Origin: Candidatus Omnitrophota bacterium | GTDB lineage: Bacteria; Omnitrophota; Gorgyraeia; Duberdicusellales; 4484-171 | Length of the DNA: 32,257 nt | NCBI GenBank assembly: GCA_003154195.1 | Contig: PMCS01000029.1 | Location: 272,703 to 304,959, forward strand | Direction: 5' to 3' | In this document: one piece after another, positions 1 to 10,001 of the stretch | Layout: the number at the start of each line of letters is the position of its first letter | How positions within the stretch are numbered: position 1 is the stretch's first letter | Translations under genes and position numbers: made by a program | Notes under the pieces: generated by a model | Told to the model about the DNA's origin: nothing | Database searches by the model: none | Seen by the model: only the letters and a program-made list of their open reading frames with translations

Positions 1-381
1 AAAATAACAGGTAAATTCTGGGTAGGTTTTAATCCTTATCATATTCAGATTTTTTCGCCGGGTACCCTGGGCAAACTTGTCCGGCAAAGTAAATTTGAAA
101 TATTCGATTTTTATACTACCTATAACGATATTTTTGCCAAAAGGAATCTGTGGCGCTGGTTTTCCAGTCAGGCATATTTAAAAAATGTTTTTAGCAAATT
201 ATGGCAACTCAAAAGAAGGGCGATGAAAGATGAGATATATTCGGATATCTCCCGGCTTGATACCAGTTACGGTAATCTAGAGAAAAATTTCAATTTAAAA
301 AATATGACCGAGGGCCGCGACAGTCTTATCGCAAAAAAATTATGGGGCGATCAGCTGGTAATTTTTCTGATTAAAAAATGA
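1..381 (+). CDS. Class I SAM-dependent methyltransferase, C-terminal part (5'-truncated by window edge)
   Basis: Frame 1 open from base 1 to TGA at 379-381; ...FNPYHIQIFSPGTLGKLVRQSKFEIFDF... resembles the C-terminal part of Methyltransf_23-type enzymes. Confidence 0.55.
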   Translation, partial: KITGKFWVGFNPYHIQIFSPGTLGKLVRQSKFEIFDFYTTYNDIFAKRNLWRWFSSQAYLKNVFSKLWQLKRRAMKDEIYSDISRLDTSYGNLEKNFNLKNMTEGRDSLIAKKLWGDQLVIFLIKK

Positions 382-588
382 TAATGAGACTTAGCCGAGC
401 CCAAGTTCGAAGGACGCCGGACGAGGCTGTAGTGCCGGATGTAGTTGAGCTATCTCCTTGCAGGGATAGTCGAATTTCCCGCCTTTGGCGGTATCCCGCT
501 TCTTTGATATGATTATCCAGGGAGGCGGTAAACCCTGAGTGAGCGAAGCGAGGCGAAGGGGAATGAGTTTGAGATTTAGGCAAATTAT

Positions 589-2016
589 ATGGCCAGAAAG
601 CATTTAATAATGAAAAATATGTCTTTTTTGGTAGGCGCTCAGATTTTTAATATCGTCGGCCGCCTTCTATTTTCCATTCTTTTAGCCCGGTACCTGGGCG
701 TAGCCGATCTCGGCAAAATATTTTTTGCTTTATCGTTTGTCGAGCTGTTTAACATTATAACCGATTTTGGCTTAGGTGTAATTGTAACCAGGGAGGCGGC
801 CGCGGCCAGAGAACAGGGACCGAAATACCTTTCCAATACTATTGTTATAAAGTTGATTCTTTCTTTGATTTCCGCCTTGTTGATAATCCTGGCGGTGAAT
901 TTAATACCGCGCACCAACCATATCCGCCCCCTGGTTTATATTTTACTTCCCGCAATTTTTTTTAATTCCGGCTACGCCGCTTTTTCATATATATTCCGTG
1001 CCTACGAAGACATGAAACAGGAAAGCATGATTTCTCTTTTTACTAATTTTTTATATATAACTTTTGGCCTGGCAGCGATATATTTTAAATTGAACGTTTT
1101 TTCGATTGCTTTGATAACCACCGTCTGCGCTTTTTGCGGTTTTTCGGCGGCGGCCTTGATCTATTCGACAAAATATCAATCAATCGAACTTAAATTTGAA
1201 TGGGGTTTTGCTTTAAAGTTAATAAAAATGGCGTTTCCTGTCGGGATCGGCGCAATATTTTTTATGGCTTGCAGTAAGATTGACGTAATGATACTCTCCT
1301 ATTTTAAAGGCGTCAAGGCCGTCGGCCTCTATGCCGCGGCATATAAACTTATGTCGATATTTTTATTTGCTCCTTATGTTTTAGCTACTTCCATGTTCCC
1401 GGCGATGTCGCAGTGGCACAAAGAGGAGAAATTGGAAAGCTTACGCTCATTGCTGGAAAAGTCTCTTAAAATGATGATGATAATAATAATTCCCTTTGCC
1501 GTGTTCATTTCCCTGAAATCTTCGGTAATAATTTCAATAATATACGGAAATCAATTTTTAGAAAGCGTGCCGGTCCTGGCAATACTGCCGTGGTATTTAG
1601 TTGCGGTTTTCCCTGCGTTTATTTTTACTCATATTTTATGTATTGCCGATACAAAAAAATACGCTTTTTTTAATTTGATCACTTTGATTGTCAGTATCAT
1701 TTTAAATTTATCGTTGATTCCTGTTTTGAGCATAACCGGTATGGCAATTTCCGCAGTGGGGAGCGTTTTAGTTTTAACTTTTCTCTGTTATCGCGAGGTT
1801 TATACCGGTTTAGTGCATTTTGCCATCGCCAAATCAGTTTTACTGTCCGGCCTTGCGTCTCTGGGTATCGTGGGGGTTGTCTTTGTTTTCGGTAAACTCA
1901 AATTACTGCCGTCGGCAATAAGTTCTGCGGTAATATATTGCATAATACTTTACTGCATTAAGGGCATCGATAAACAGGATTTCTTATTTATCAGTAGTTT
2001 TATAAGGCGTAAATGA
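589..2016 (+). CDS. Polysaccharide flippase (Wzx/MOP superfamily), multi-TM
   Basis: 475 aa, about 12 hydrophobic segments, N-term FLVGAQIFNIVGRLLFSILLARYLGVADLGKIFFALSFVELF typical of Polysacc_synt/Wzx. Confidence 0.88.
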   Translation: MARKHLIMKNMSFLVGAQIFNIVGRLLFSILLARYLGVADLGKIFFALSFVELFNIITDFGLGVIVTREAAAAREQGPKYLSNTIVIKLILSLISALLIILAVNLIPRTNHIRPLVYILLPAIFFNSGYAAFSYIFRAYEDMKQESMISLFTNFLYITFGLAAIYFKLNVFSIALITTVCAFCGFSAAALIYSTKYQSIELKFEWGFALKLIKMAFPVGIGAIFFMACSKIDVMILSYFKGVKAVGLYAAAYKLMSIFLFAPYVLATSMFPAMSQWHKEEKLESLRSLLEKSLKMMMIIIIPFAVFISLKSSVIISIIYGNQFLESVPVLAILPWYLVAVFPAFIFTHILCIADTKKYAFFNLITLIVSIILNLSLIPVLSITGMAISAVGSVLVLTFLCYREVYTGLVHFAIAKSVLLSGLASLGIVGVVFVFGKLKLLPSAISSAVIYCIILYCIKGIDKQDFLFISSFIRRK

Positions 2017-2166
2017 AGCTTTCTGCGCGTGCATGAGGCATTTTTTGGGATTATTCTTTTCCCGGTGCGGAGAGTGCAACCGCGGCGTAAGAAACGGCTA
2101 TCCATTTCTGGGTAAACGGAAGGTTCTCCGGTTTCGGGATAAAATACATGGCAAGAATTTAAAAGG

Positions 2167-2913
2167 ATGATTAAAATACTAAAGGAATTGCTAAAAGTAT
2201 TTTTAAATAAACTGGGTTATCGATTGAGCCATGTCGAGCAGACGGAACAGTTTTTTGACTTAGAGGCGCTTCTGTATTTACAAATCAGGAATAATGCCGA
2301 TCTTTTCTTTATCCAGATAGGCGCCTGTGACGGGGCCAGTTTTGACCCTATCTACAAATTTGTTGTCCGCAATCACAAAAAAGTCCGGGGAATTGTTATT
2401 GAGCCATTGAGCGATTATTTTAAAGAGTTACAGCGCAACTACAAAAAATATCCCAATATTGTTCCCGTACCTTTGGCAATCCATAACGCGCAAAAAGAGA
2501 TGATTTTATATAGGGTTAACCCCTCGAGAATGAAAGATTTACCCAAATGGGCTAAAGGGATCGCATCATTTAATAGAAACCATCATAAACTTTTAGGAAT
2601 TCCATCAGATTTAATTATTCAAGAAAAGGTGCCATGTATATCGTTTGCGCAGTTGCTGGATGATTATCGGGTAGAGAAGATAGATCTTCTGCAGATCGAT
2701 ACCGAAGGATATGATGGCGAAGTTATACTCGGTATTGATTTTAATTATATAAAACCAAAAATCATCCATTTTGAGCATGGTTTGCCCAGCGGGATTATGG
2801 GTAAGGAGCAATTTTTAAAGGTTATTGATGTCCTGCACAAAAATGGCTATGAGTTAGCGTTTGAAAAATATGATGCTATCGCTTATCAGCGTAATATCAT
2901 CGTAGATTTATAA
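2167..2913 (+). CDS. FkbM family methyltransferase
   Basis: FFIQIGACDGASFDP, VIEPLSDYFKELQRNY and IDLLQIDTEGYDGEVI are FkbM-type motifs. Confidence 0.88.
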   Translation: MIKILKELLKVFLNKLGYRLSHVEQTEQFFDLEALLYLQIRNNADLFFIQIGACDGASFDPIYKFVVRNHKKVRGIVIEPLSDYFKELQRNYKKYPNIVPVPLAIHNAQKEMILYRVNPSRMKDLPKWAKGIASFNRNHHKLLGIPSDLIIQEKVPCISFAQLLDDYRVEKIDLLQIDTEGYDGEVILGIDFNYIKPKIIHFEHGLPSGIMGKEQFLKVIDVLHKNGYELAFEKYDAIAYQRNIIVDL

Positions 2914-2924
2914 GGTGTGGATAA

Positions 2925-3761
2925 ATGAACCGTAACGATTACAAAAGAGGTTCGATTTCTGTTTGGGATAATGCCTGGGTGCATAAAAAAATCTGGTTTG
3001 ATCTAGGCAAACCGGTAGATGATTGGGGATATTTTGATTTTTTCCGCGCCGGGTATCTGGAAACCTGGCTCTTGAAAAATAAAAATATACTCTGCATCGA
3101 ATGCGGCTGCGGCAGCGCCAGCATATCCACGTATTTTTCCGCCAAGGGAATCAAAACGGTAATGCTTGATGCATCTCCCTCGGCTTTAAAAATAGCAAAA
3201 CAAAACTTCGCTAAATATAACCTCGAGGGTATTTTTATAAACGGTAATATGGAAAATCTTCCCATCGCCTCGGAAAAATTCGATTTAGTGATCAGCTTCG
3301 GCGTTTTGGAACATTTCGAGGATATGAAACCGGCAATAAAAGAGATGGTCAGAATATTAAAAAAGGGAGGGACATTTTTCGCGGCGGTATCGCCCAGGAA
3401 GCATTCGATACAACTCGTAGCCGACCTGACAATCAATGTTTTGATGAGATTTTTGTATAATATAAAACACGGTTGGTTTAAAGAAGCTTTTTTAAACAGT
3501 TATCCGGCTAAGCCGGAATTTTACGAAAATTCTTTTTCGGCGCGGCAGTATGTGAAAATTATTGAAGAATGCGGTTTAACGAATGTAAAATTATCCGGTT
3601 CCCGGCCTTTCCCCAGCCTTAATCTGCCGGTTTATTTATATTGTTTCTATATACAATTTATGAAAATTCTACGCTTCGCGCACCTTTTTTTTGAAACCCA
3701 TTCCTCTAAGCTTACGGAATTAATCGGCGTGGAGTGGAATATTATCGGTTATAAAAAATAA
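2925..3761 (+). CDS. Class I SAM-dependent methyltransferase
   Basis: CIECGCGSASIS, VMLDASPSALKIAKQN, FDLVISFGVLEHFED motifs. Confidence 0.88.
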   Translation: MNRNDYKRGSISVWDNAWVHKKIWFDLGKPVDDWGYFDFFRAGYLETWLLKNKNILCIECGCGSASISTYFSAKGIKTVMLDASPSALKIAKQNFAKYNLEGIFINGNMENLPIASEKFDLVISFGVLEHFEDMKPAIKEMVRILKKGGTFFAAVSPRKHSIQLVADLTINVLMRFLYNIKHGWFKEAFLNSYPAKPEFYENSFSARQYVKIIEECGLTNVKLSGSRPFPSLNLPVYLYCFYIQFMKILRFAHLFFETHSSKLTELIGVEWNIIGYKK

Positions 3762-3772
3762 GGATATAAATT

Positions 3773-4936
3773 ATGAAAATAGGTATCGATGCCCGGCTTA
3801 TTCCTTATGCGCAAAAAGAAGGTATAGCGTATTATTCTTTGTATCTTATTGAGAGTTTGTTAAAAAACGACAATATCAATGATTATATTATTTTTTACAA
3901 TTTATTCTTGCAGGGAAACAAAAAGTTTGTAATCGATTTAAAGGATTTTAAAAATGCCAGGAATAAAGTTTTTTGGATGCCGGGCAAAATATTAAATTTT
4001 TTTTGGACAAAAATGCAATTTCCTCCCATTGATTTTTTTTTAGGAAAGGTCGATATATTCCATACCTTGTCTTTTATGTCTATGCCGCCATATTTTTATC
4101 TGCCGCCGCAATTAAGCGGTAAAAAAGTCATCACTATCCATGACGTTTTTCCTTTATTGTTTCCCGACCAGACTAAGGATGTATTCGACATAAAAGCGTA
4201 TAGAAAGGGGCTTGAAGCGGTTGTAAAAAAAGCCGATGCGATTATCTGCGTCTCCCATGGCGCCAAAAAAGATTTGTTGGAATTTTGCGGCGCCGTCCCC
4301 CCGGAAAAGGCGCATGTTGTCTATTCGGGAATAAGCGAATCTATTTGTAAAGTAACCGATTTTGATAAAATAAAGCCGGTTCTCGATAAGTATAGAATCG
4401 ATAAGAAATTTGTTTTAAACATATCGCGTCTTGATTATAATAAAAATATCACCGGCATGGTTAAGGCTTTCGCTATTTTTAGAAAACACTATGATTTTAA
4501 ACTGGTAATCGCCGGCAAAAAAGGCAATGTCTCCGGTGAGGTTTTCAAGGCGATAGAAGAGTCGGGTGCCGCCGGTGATATTATTTATCTAGATTATATC
4601 GGCCGGGATGATTTAATATCATTATTGAGCGCGGCGCAAATTTTCATTTTTCCTTCTTTCTACGAGGCTTTTGGGTTTCCCAATCTTGAAGCGATGAAGT
4701 GCGAAGTCCCGGTAATTACTTCCGATATTGCGGCAATAAAAGAGATAGTGGGGGATGCCGCCTTTTTGGTTGATCCTTGTCGTCCTCAGGAAATCGCTTT
4801 GGCCATGGAACAAGTCGTCGGCGACAGCCGGCTGCGCCGGGATTTGATTAACAAAGGCCGGGAACGCGTTAAGTTATTTACCTGGGAAAAAACGGCAAAA
4901 AAGACGTTGGCGGTTTATAATAAAGTTTTATCCTGA
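3773..4936 (+). CDS. Glycosyltransferase family 4 (tandem copy 1)
   Basis: GIDARLIPYAQKEGIAYYS N-term; FPSFYEAFGFPNLEAMKCEVPVITSD E-x7-E region. Confidence 0.92.
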   Translation: MKIGIDARLIPYAQKEGIAYYSLYLIESLLKNDNINDYIIFYNLFLQGNKKFVIDLKDFKNARNKVFWMPGKILNFFWTKMQFPPIDFFLGKVDIFHTLSFMSMPPYFYLPPQLSGKKVITIHDVFPLLFPDQTKDVFDIKAYRKGLEAVVKKADAIICVSHGAKKDLLEFCGAVPPEKAHVVYSGISESICKVTDFDKIKPVLDKYRIDKKFVLNISRLDYNKNITGMVKAFAIFRKHYDFKLVIAGKKGNVSGEVFKAIEESGAAGDIIYLDYIGRDDLISLLSAAQIFIFPSFYEAFGFPNLEAMKCEVPVITSDIAAIKEIVGDAAFLVDPCRPQEIALAMEQVVGDSRLRRDLINKGRERVKLFTWEKTAKKTLAVYNKVLS

Positions 4937-5050
4937 AAGCAAAAGGCTGCGGGTAAAACCTGTAGGACGATGGCGATTGTAGGGGTAGTACCGCGTTACC
5001 TAAATTATTAAACATATGTGGAATATCATCGCCGTCAAAAATAATATTTT

Positions 5051-6220
5051 ATGAGAATAGGTTTAGACGCCAGGTTGGTGCCTTATGCCCAGAAAGAAGG
5101 GATTGGCTATTATTCTTTCTATCTCATCGATGCTTTATTTAAAGCCGGCTCGGCCGATGAATATATTCTTTTTTATAATATATTTTTCCAAGGTAATAAG
5201 AATTTTATTTTTGACTTAAGAGGAACGAAGGGCGCCGCCAATAAAATTTTTTATATTCCGGGAAGAATCCTCGATTTTTTCTGGATAAAGCTAAATTTTC
5301 CGCCCATTGATTTATTGACCGGCCGGCTCGATTTATTCCATACCCTGTCTTTTGTGCCCACGCCGCCATATTTTTACCTGCCGCCACAGTTAAGCGGCAA
5401 GAAAGTCGTTACTATCCATGACATTTTTCCTTTATTGTTTCCCGAGCAAACTAAAAATGTGTTCGACGTAAGCGCGTATAAAAGGGGGCTTAAGGCAGTC
5501 GTGAAAAAGGCCGACGCGATTATCTGTACTTCTTCTACTGCCCGAAAAGATTTGCTGGAATTCAGTGACACCGCTTCTTCGGAAAAAGTACACGTTGTCT
5601 ATTCGGGAATAAGCGAATCTATTTGTAAAGTAACCGATTTTGATAAAATAAAGCCGGTTCTTGATAAATATAGAATCGATAAACAATTTATTTTAAACGT
5701 ATCGCGTCTTGATTATAATAAAAATATTACCGGCCTGATTGAGGCTTTCGCTATTTTTAGAAAACACTATGATTTTAAACTGGTAATCGTTGGCAAAAAA
5801 AGCAATGCTGCCGGCGAAGTTTTTAAAGCGATGGAAGAATCGGCTGCTGCCGTCGATATTATTTATCTGGATTATATCGGCCGGGATGATTTAATATCAT
5901 TATTGAGCGCGGCGCAGGCTTTCGTTTTTCCTTCATTGTATGAAGGTTTTGGTTTCACTAATCTGGAAGCAATGAAATGCGGAGTACCGGTAATTACTTC
6001 GCGTATCCCTTCGATCCGAGAAATAGTGGGGGACGCTGCCTTTTTGATAGATCCGCGTAGCCCGGAAGAGATTGCCATGGCGATGAGGAAAGTTGTTAGT
6101 GACAGGCTATTGCGCGAGGATTTAATTAAAAAGGGGAGTGAACGCGTAAAAGCATTCACCTGGGAGAAGGCTGCGGATGATACCTTGGCGATTTATAAAA
6201 AAACGGCGGGCCGTGAATAA
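5051..6220 (+). CDS. Glycosyltransferase family 4 (tandem copy 2, paralogue of the preceding gene)
   Basis: GLDARLVPYAQKEGIGYYS; FPSLYEGFGFTNLEAMKCGVPVITS; near-identical DNA blocks shared with 3773-4936. Confidence 0.92.
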   Translation: MRIGLDARLVPYAQKEGIGYYSFYLIDALFKAGSADEYILFYNIFFQGNKNFIFDLRGTKGAANKIFYIPGRILDFFWIKLNFPPIDLLTGRLDLFHTLSFVPTPPYFYLPPQLSGKKVVTIHDIFPLLFPEQTKNVFDVSAYKRGLKAVVKKADAIICTSSTARKDLLEFSDTASSEKVHVVYSGISESICKVTDFDKIKPVLDKYRIDKQFILNVSRLDYNKNITGLIEAFAIFRKHYDFKLVIVGKKSNAAGEVFKAMEESAAAVDIIYLDYIGRDDLISLLSAAQAFVFPSLYEGFGFTNLEAMKCGVPVITSRIPSIREIVGDAAFLIDPRSPEEIAMAMRKVVSDRLLREDLIKKGSERVKAFTWEKAADDTLAIYKKTAGRE

Positions 6221-6253
6221 TATGGAATAATAAAAGCAAAGGATGACGCGGAT

Positions 6254-7459
6254 ATGAATATACGCGCATTGACTACAAAGATAAAATATAAACCCATTAG
6301 AATATCGGCGCGAGCAATGCGATATCTGACTTTTTATTTGCTTAACTTTTTAGGAGGAATTTTATTCTATTGTTTAAGGCTGGTAAGATTATTGCCTCCT
6401 GTGGTTCCTTTCGAAAAGGAAAAAATAAATAAAATTGTGATATTTAGGCCGGACATGGTCGGCGATGTAGTATTGACCACGCCTCTGATAAAAAATACCC
6501 GGGAAAACTTCCCCGATGCCCATATAACTATTGTAGTTTCGGCAATTACCAAAGATATTGTCGCCGGCAACCCCTATCTCGATGAAATTATCGTAACCCG
6601 AGGCACCGGCTTAAATAATTTGCTCAAGGATTTTCCCTTGATTAAATTGCTAAGGAAACGGAAATTTGATTTGGCGTTGATGCCTTTTCCTGCTTTGTCC
6701 TGCAATTTTTTTGCTTTTTTGACCGGTGCTACTCATCGAATCGGCTACGGAGATAGAGGAAGCAGATTTCTATTAACAAAATCTCTTACCCTGGCGGGGT
6801 TTGAGGTAGGCAAAAAACATATTATCGATGTAGCTCTCGATTTATTAAGGGTATTAGACTGCGAAATACGTTCCCGGGATAGATTTGTTTCGGTTTATGA
6901 GGATGGTGAAAAAAAAGCGCAATATTTTTTCCTGAAGAATAATTTAAACCCCCAGGATAAAGTAGTCATTATCCATCCCGGGGCGAGAAAAGCTTACCAA
7001 CTCTGGCCGACCGCTAAATTCGCCGAACTCGCGGATAAATTAATCGAGGAGTTAAAAGTCAAAATAATCATGTTGGCCGGCCCGGCAGACGGTAATTTAG
7101 TCAATGATACAATTAAGAAAATGCGCAACCCGGCGGTTATTGCTTCGGGATTTGAGTTAAAAGATACGGTTTCTTTGATAAAACGCGGCGATTTATTTAT
7201 CGGGCATTCCACCGGTACAACTCATATTGCCGACGCCTTGGGCACATTAACCGTGATGCTTATCGCTTTTTTTAATTCCGGAGACAGCCCGAAAATTTGG
7301 GGGTTATCTAACCCTAATAATATAATGGTTTCTAATGATACCGGCTGCTGCGGGTGTATTCCTTCGGATTGCCGGGATTATCATTGTATAAGGGATATCT
7401 CCGTGGAAAAAGTTTTCACGGCGGCAAAAGAACAAATCGATAAAATAAGGGCAAAATGA
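6254..7459 (+). CDS. Glycosyltransferase family 9 (heptosyltransferase-like)
   Basis: IVIFRPDMVGDVVLTTPLIKNTRENFPDAHITIVVS; VVIIHPGARKAYQLWPTAKFAELADKL; GHSTGTTHIADALGT. Confidence 0.9.
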   Translation: MNIRALTTKIKYKPIRISARAMRYLTFYLLNFLGGILFYCLRLVRLLPPVVPFEKEKINKIVIFRPDMVGDVVLTTPLIKNTRENFPDAHITIVVSAITKDIVAGNPYLDEIIVTRGTGLNNLLKDFPLIKLLRKRKFDLALMPFPALSCNFFAFLTGATHRIGYGDRGSRFLLTKSLTLAGFEVGKKHIIDVALDLLRVLDCEIRSRDRFVSVYEDGEKKAQYFFLKNNLNPQDKVVIIHPGARKAYQLWPTAKFAELADKLIEELKVKIIMLAGPADGNLVNDTIKKMRNPAVIASGFELKDTVSLIKRGDLFIGHSTGTTHIADALGTLTVMLIAFFNSGDSPKIWGLSNPNNIMVSNDTGCCGCIPSDCRDYHCIRDISVEKVFTAAKEQIDKIRAK

Positions 7460-7478
7460 TTTTAGCGATAACACGGCG

Positions 7479-9098
7479 ATGAAAAAATACTTTTTTGGCT
7501 TTATCGTTATTCTGGCGGCGGGTATTTTAGTGAGGGTGATATTTGTTCTTTACTACCCCATGTGTTTTGATGAGGCATTTTTTGGATTAACCGCCAAACA
7601 TATAAGCGAATTTAAAGAATTCCCAATATTTCTTTCTAAAGCGCATTATGGTGGTGTGCTGTCTTGTTATATCGGAGCTGTTTTATTCAAATTATTTGGC
7701 GTATCATTGATTCTTTTTCGGAGTATAGTTTTGTTGGTTTATTGGCCGTTATTTGCGATATTTTCTTATTTATTTTGCCGCGTTTTTCGCGGTAGAGCCC
7801 ACGGGTTGCTGGTTTTACTGTTTGCTTGTCTCACGCCGCCCCTGATTACAGGCTTAACTTCTTTTAACCCCGGCATATACCCCGAAACTTTGGCGGTGAA
7901 TGGTATTTTGTTTTTTTTGACAGCCAAGTGGCTGAAGGCCAATGACCGCCGAAGAGAGAACAAAATACTTTTTCTGATGGCTTTTTTCGCGGGATTCGGA
8001 TCGTGGCTTACTCCGGGGACATCGTATTTTTTGTTTATGATGTTTATATTATTATGGTTAAAAGATAAGAAATTTTATATTTCTTTTCGGTTTGCCGGTG
8101 TTATACTTTTTTTCTGCTTGGGATTTTTGCCGGCGATAATCTATAATATCCAGTACCCCGGAGCGTCACTGTTTCGGTTTGCCGGACGGATATTGCACTT
8201 GGAAAGATCCGCCCTCGCTTCGCCCGGTTTAGTCAACACGGTAGTCGCGCAAATTATCTGGCGCCTATCCGCGATACCCGCTTGTTTTTCAGGGATGTTG
8301 GGATTGATTTTTAAAATGGCAAGCGAGATTTCCCTTTTTACCGGGCCGGTAAAGTTTTTAGTTTCCCTGGCAGGGTTATTCTACTTTTGCGCCCTTGGCC
8401 TGGCTTTATTTAACCGGAGGAAAATCCTGGCGGGAATCTTGAGAAAAAAAACACCGGTGAACGCGCTCGATGGAGCGGACATATGTCTGATTTATTTATT
8501 CTGTTTCAGCGTCCTGTTCTCCGCCGTGGTTTGCGATCCGTTGAATATCGGCCTGGATAGATACGTCGCGCCTTTATATATTATTTTTCTTTATCTTCTG
8601 GCAGATTTATTTATTTGGGTTAAAAAGTACGGCAAGAGTTTATTCCTGTTCAGTATTATTTTGCTGGTGTCGATAAATATCTTGGCAAACGCGCAAAAGC
8701 TGAAAAACTCATTTTCCGAATCGCCCGGCAATTATAAGAAATTAGAGAAATTCCTTCTAGCGCAAAGATTATTATACGGTTATTCCGATAATGATGTCGC
8801 TCATTCGCTTAATTTTATTTCTAACGAGGAATTGATTTTTTCCCCATTGTTAATAACGCAATTTGAAGAGCGTTATCCACGCTACAGCGAGATTGTAAAC
8901 ACAAAAGATAACTTGAGCTATATTTTTAATGCTTTAAAACATTCCCACGCCCGGCGATTTTTCGAAGATTTTTTAAATCATAATAATATTGCTTTTAAAA
9001 GAGAAAATATTTATCCGTTCGCGGTATATTACGGGTTATCCCGGGTTATCCGGCCGCGGGATGTTGTTTTTCCCAGGGCGATAAAAGAAGAGGAATAG
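7479..9098 (+). CDS. Polytopic GT-C type glycosyltransferase-like membrane protein (PMT/GT39-like)
   Basis: 539 aa, many TM segments, luminal acidic motif CFDEAFFGLTAKHI near the N-terminus, GT-C-like layout. Confidence 0.6.
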   Translation: MKKYFFGFIVILAAGILVRVIFVLYYPMCFDEAFFGLTAKHISEFKEFPIFLSKAHYGGVLSCYIGAVLFKLFGVSLILFRSIVLLVYWPLFAIFSYLFCRVFRGRAHGLLVLLFACLTPPLITGLTSFNPGIYPETLAVNGILFFLTAKWLKANDRRRENKILFLMAFFAGFGSWLTPGTSYFLFMMFILLWLKDKKFYISFRFAGVILFFCLGFLPAIIYNIQYPGASLFRFAGRILHLERSALASPGLVNTVVAQIIWRLSAIPACFSGMLGLIFKMASEISLFTGPVKFLVSLAGLFYFCALGLALFNRRKILAGILRKKTPVNALDGADICLIYLFCFSVLFSAVVCDPLNIGLDRYVAPLYIIFLYLLADLFIWVKKYGKSLFLFSIILLVSINILANAQKLKNSFSESPGNYKKLEKFLLAQRLLYGYSDNDVAHSLNFISNEELIFSPLLITQFEERYPRYSEIVNTKDNLSYIFNALKHSHARRFFEDFLNHNNIAFKRENIYPFAVYYGLSRVIRPRDVVFPRAIKEEE

Positions 9099-9099
9099 T

Positions 9100-9987
9100 G
9101 TGGATAAATATAAAGAGATCCAGCGAAAAGTATATAATGCCCGTGCTGCTCAGCTTACGCCATTGATGGCTGATTCTGATAAGCAGGGATTCAGGTACCC
9201 CATTAGATTTAAAGAGGAATATTTAAGAAGATTACTTAATGATATAAAATTAAGGCCGAATAGTTTAATTCTTGATATCGGCTGCGGCACCGCCCGTGTT
9301 TTAAATAAAATCTGCGCTTATTACGATTCGAGGGGCGTGGGCATCGATATCGCTTACGAACAGATGAAGTTAAACAAGGTTTTTAATCCCCTTGGGAATG
9401 ATTATTGTGTGGCTGATGCCGAAGAATTGCCTTTTTTGCCGGGTTCTTTTGATTTTATCGTCTGTCTGGATGTATTAGAACATGTTCCCAATCCGTCACG
9501 GTGCATAGTTCAAGCCTGCCGCTTGCTTAAAAAAGACGGGTTAGTCTTATTCTATGCAATCAGCAAACGAGACTGTTTCACCTGGCATTGGTTTTTAAGG
9601 AAAGTTACTTTTGGTAAGCTGGGGGTGGACCGGGGCATGAAAGACGAAGGCGACCATAATCGGGAATATTTTCTTGAACCCGGGCAAACTCTTAAATACT
9701 GCCGGGACAATGGATTAAAAATTTTAAAAATAAAGTATATCCACTGTTTTTTTTCTTTGCTTTATGACGAGTTGATAAGTTTTGTATCGGAGATCGTCCG
9801 CAGGCCGTCCCACGGAGCGGCATCCGGCAATTCCCATAGTGTAGGAAATCCACGACCGCCAAAAACGCTGATAATAATATTTTCTTTTTTTAATAAAATT
9901 ATTTTTTATTTTCTGGTATTATTAGATATGCCCTGGGCGTTAAAAGGCTATAGCAATGGATTTTTTATTCTGGCCGGAAAAAAATAA
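9100..9987 (+). CDS. Class I SAM-dependent methyltransferase (GTG start)
   Basis: ILDIGCGTARVLNKI, GVGIDIAYEQMKLNK, FDFIVCLDVLEHVPNPSR. Confidence 0.87.
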   Translation: MDKYKEIQRKVYNARAAQLTPLMADSDKQGFRYPIRFKEEYLRRLLNDIKLRPNSLILDIGCGTARVLNKICAYYDSRGVGIDIAYEQMKLNKVFNPLGNDYCVADAEELPFLPGSFDFIVCLDVLEHVPNPSRCIVQACRLLKKDGLVLFYAISKRDCFTWHWFLRKVTFGKLGVDRGMKDEGDHNREYFLEPGQTLKYCRDNGLKILKIKYIHCFFSLLYDELISFVSEIVRRPSHGAASGNSHSVGNPRPPKTLIIIFSFFNKIIFYFLVLLDMPWALKGYSNGFFILAGKK

Positions 9988-10001
9988 GGAGAAAATTAAG
10001 G

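Noticed and set aside
371-603. Two overlapping minus-strand 70-aa ORFs
   Set aside because: Lie in the repeat-rich gap and the flippase start, low-complexity translation, no RBS or family motif
639-917. Minus-strand ORF opposite the flippase, and similar antisense ORFs throughout (e.g. 2939-3436, 16804-17292, 25917-26438, 29201-29605)
   Set aside because: Fully antisense to strongly supported + strand genes with clear family motifs; typical shadow ORFs
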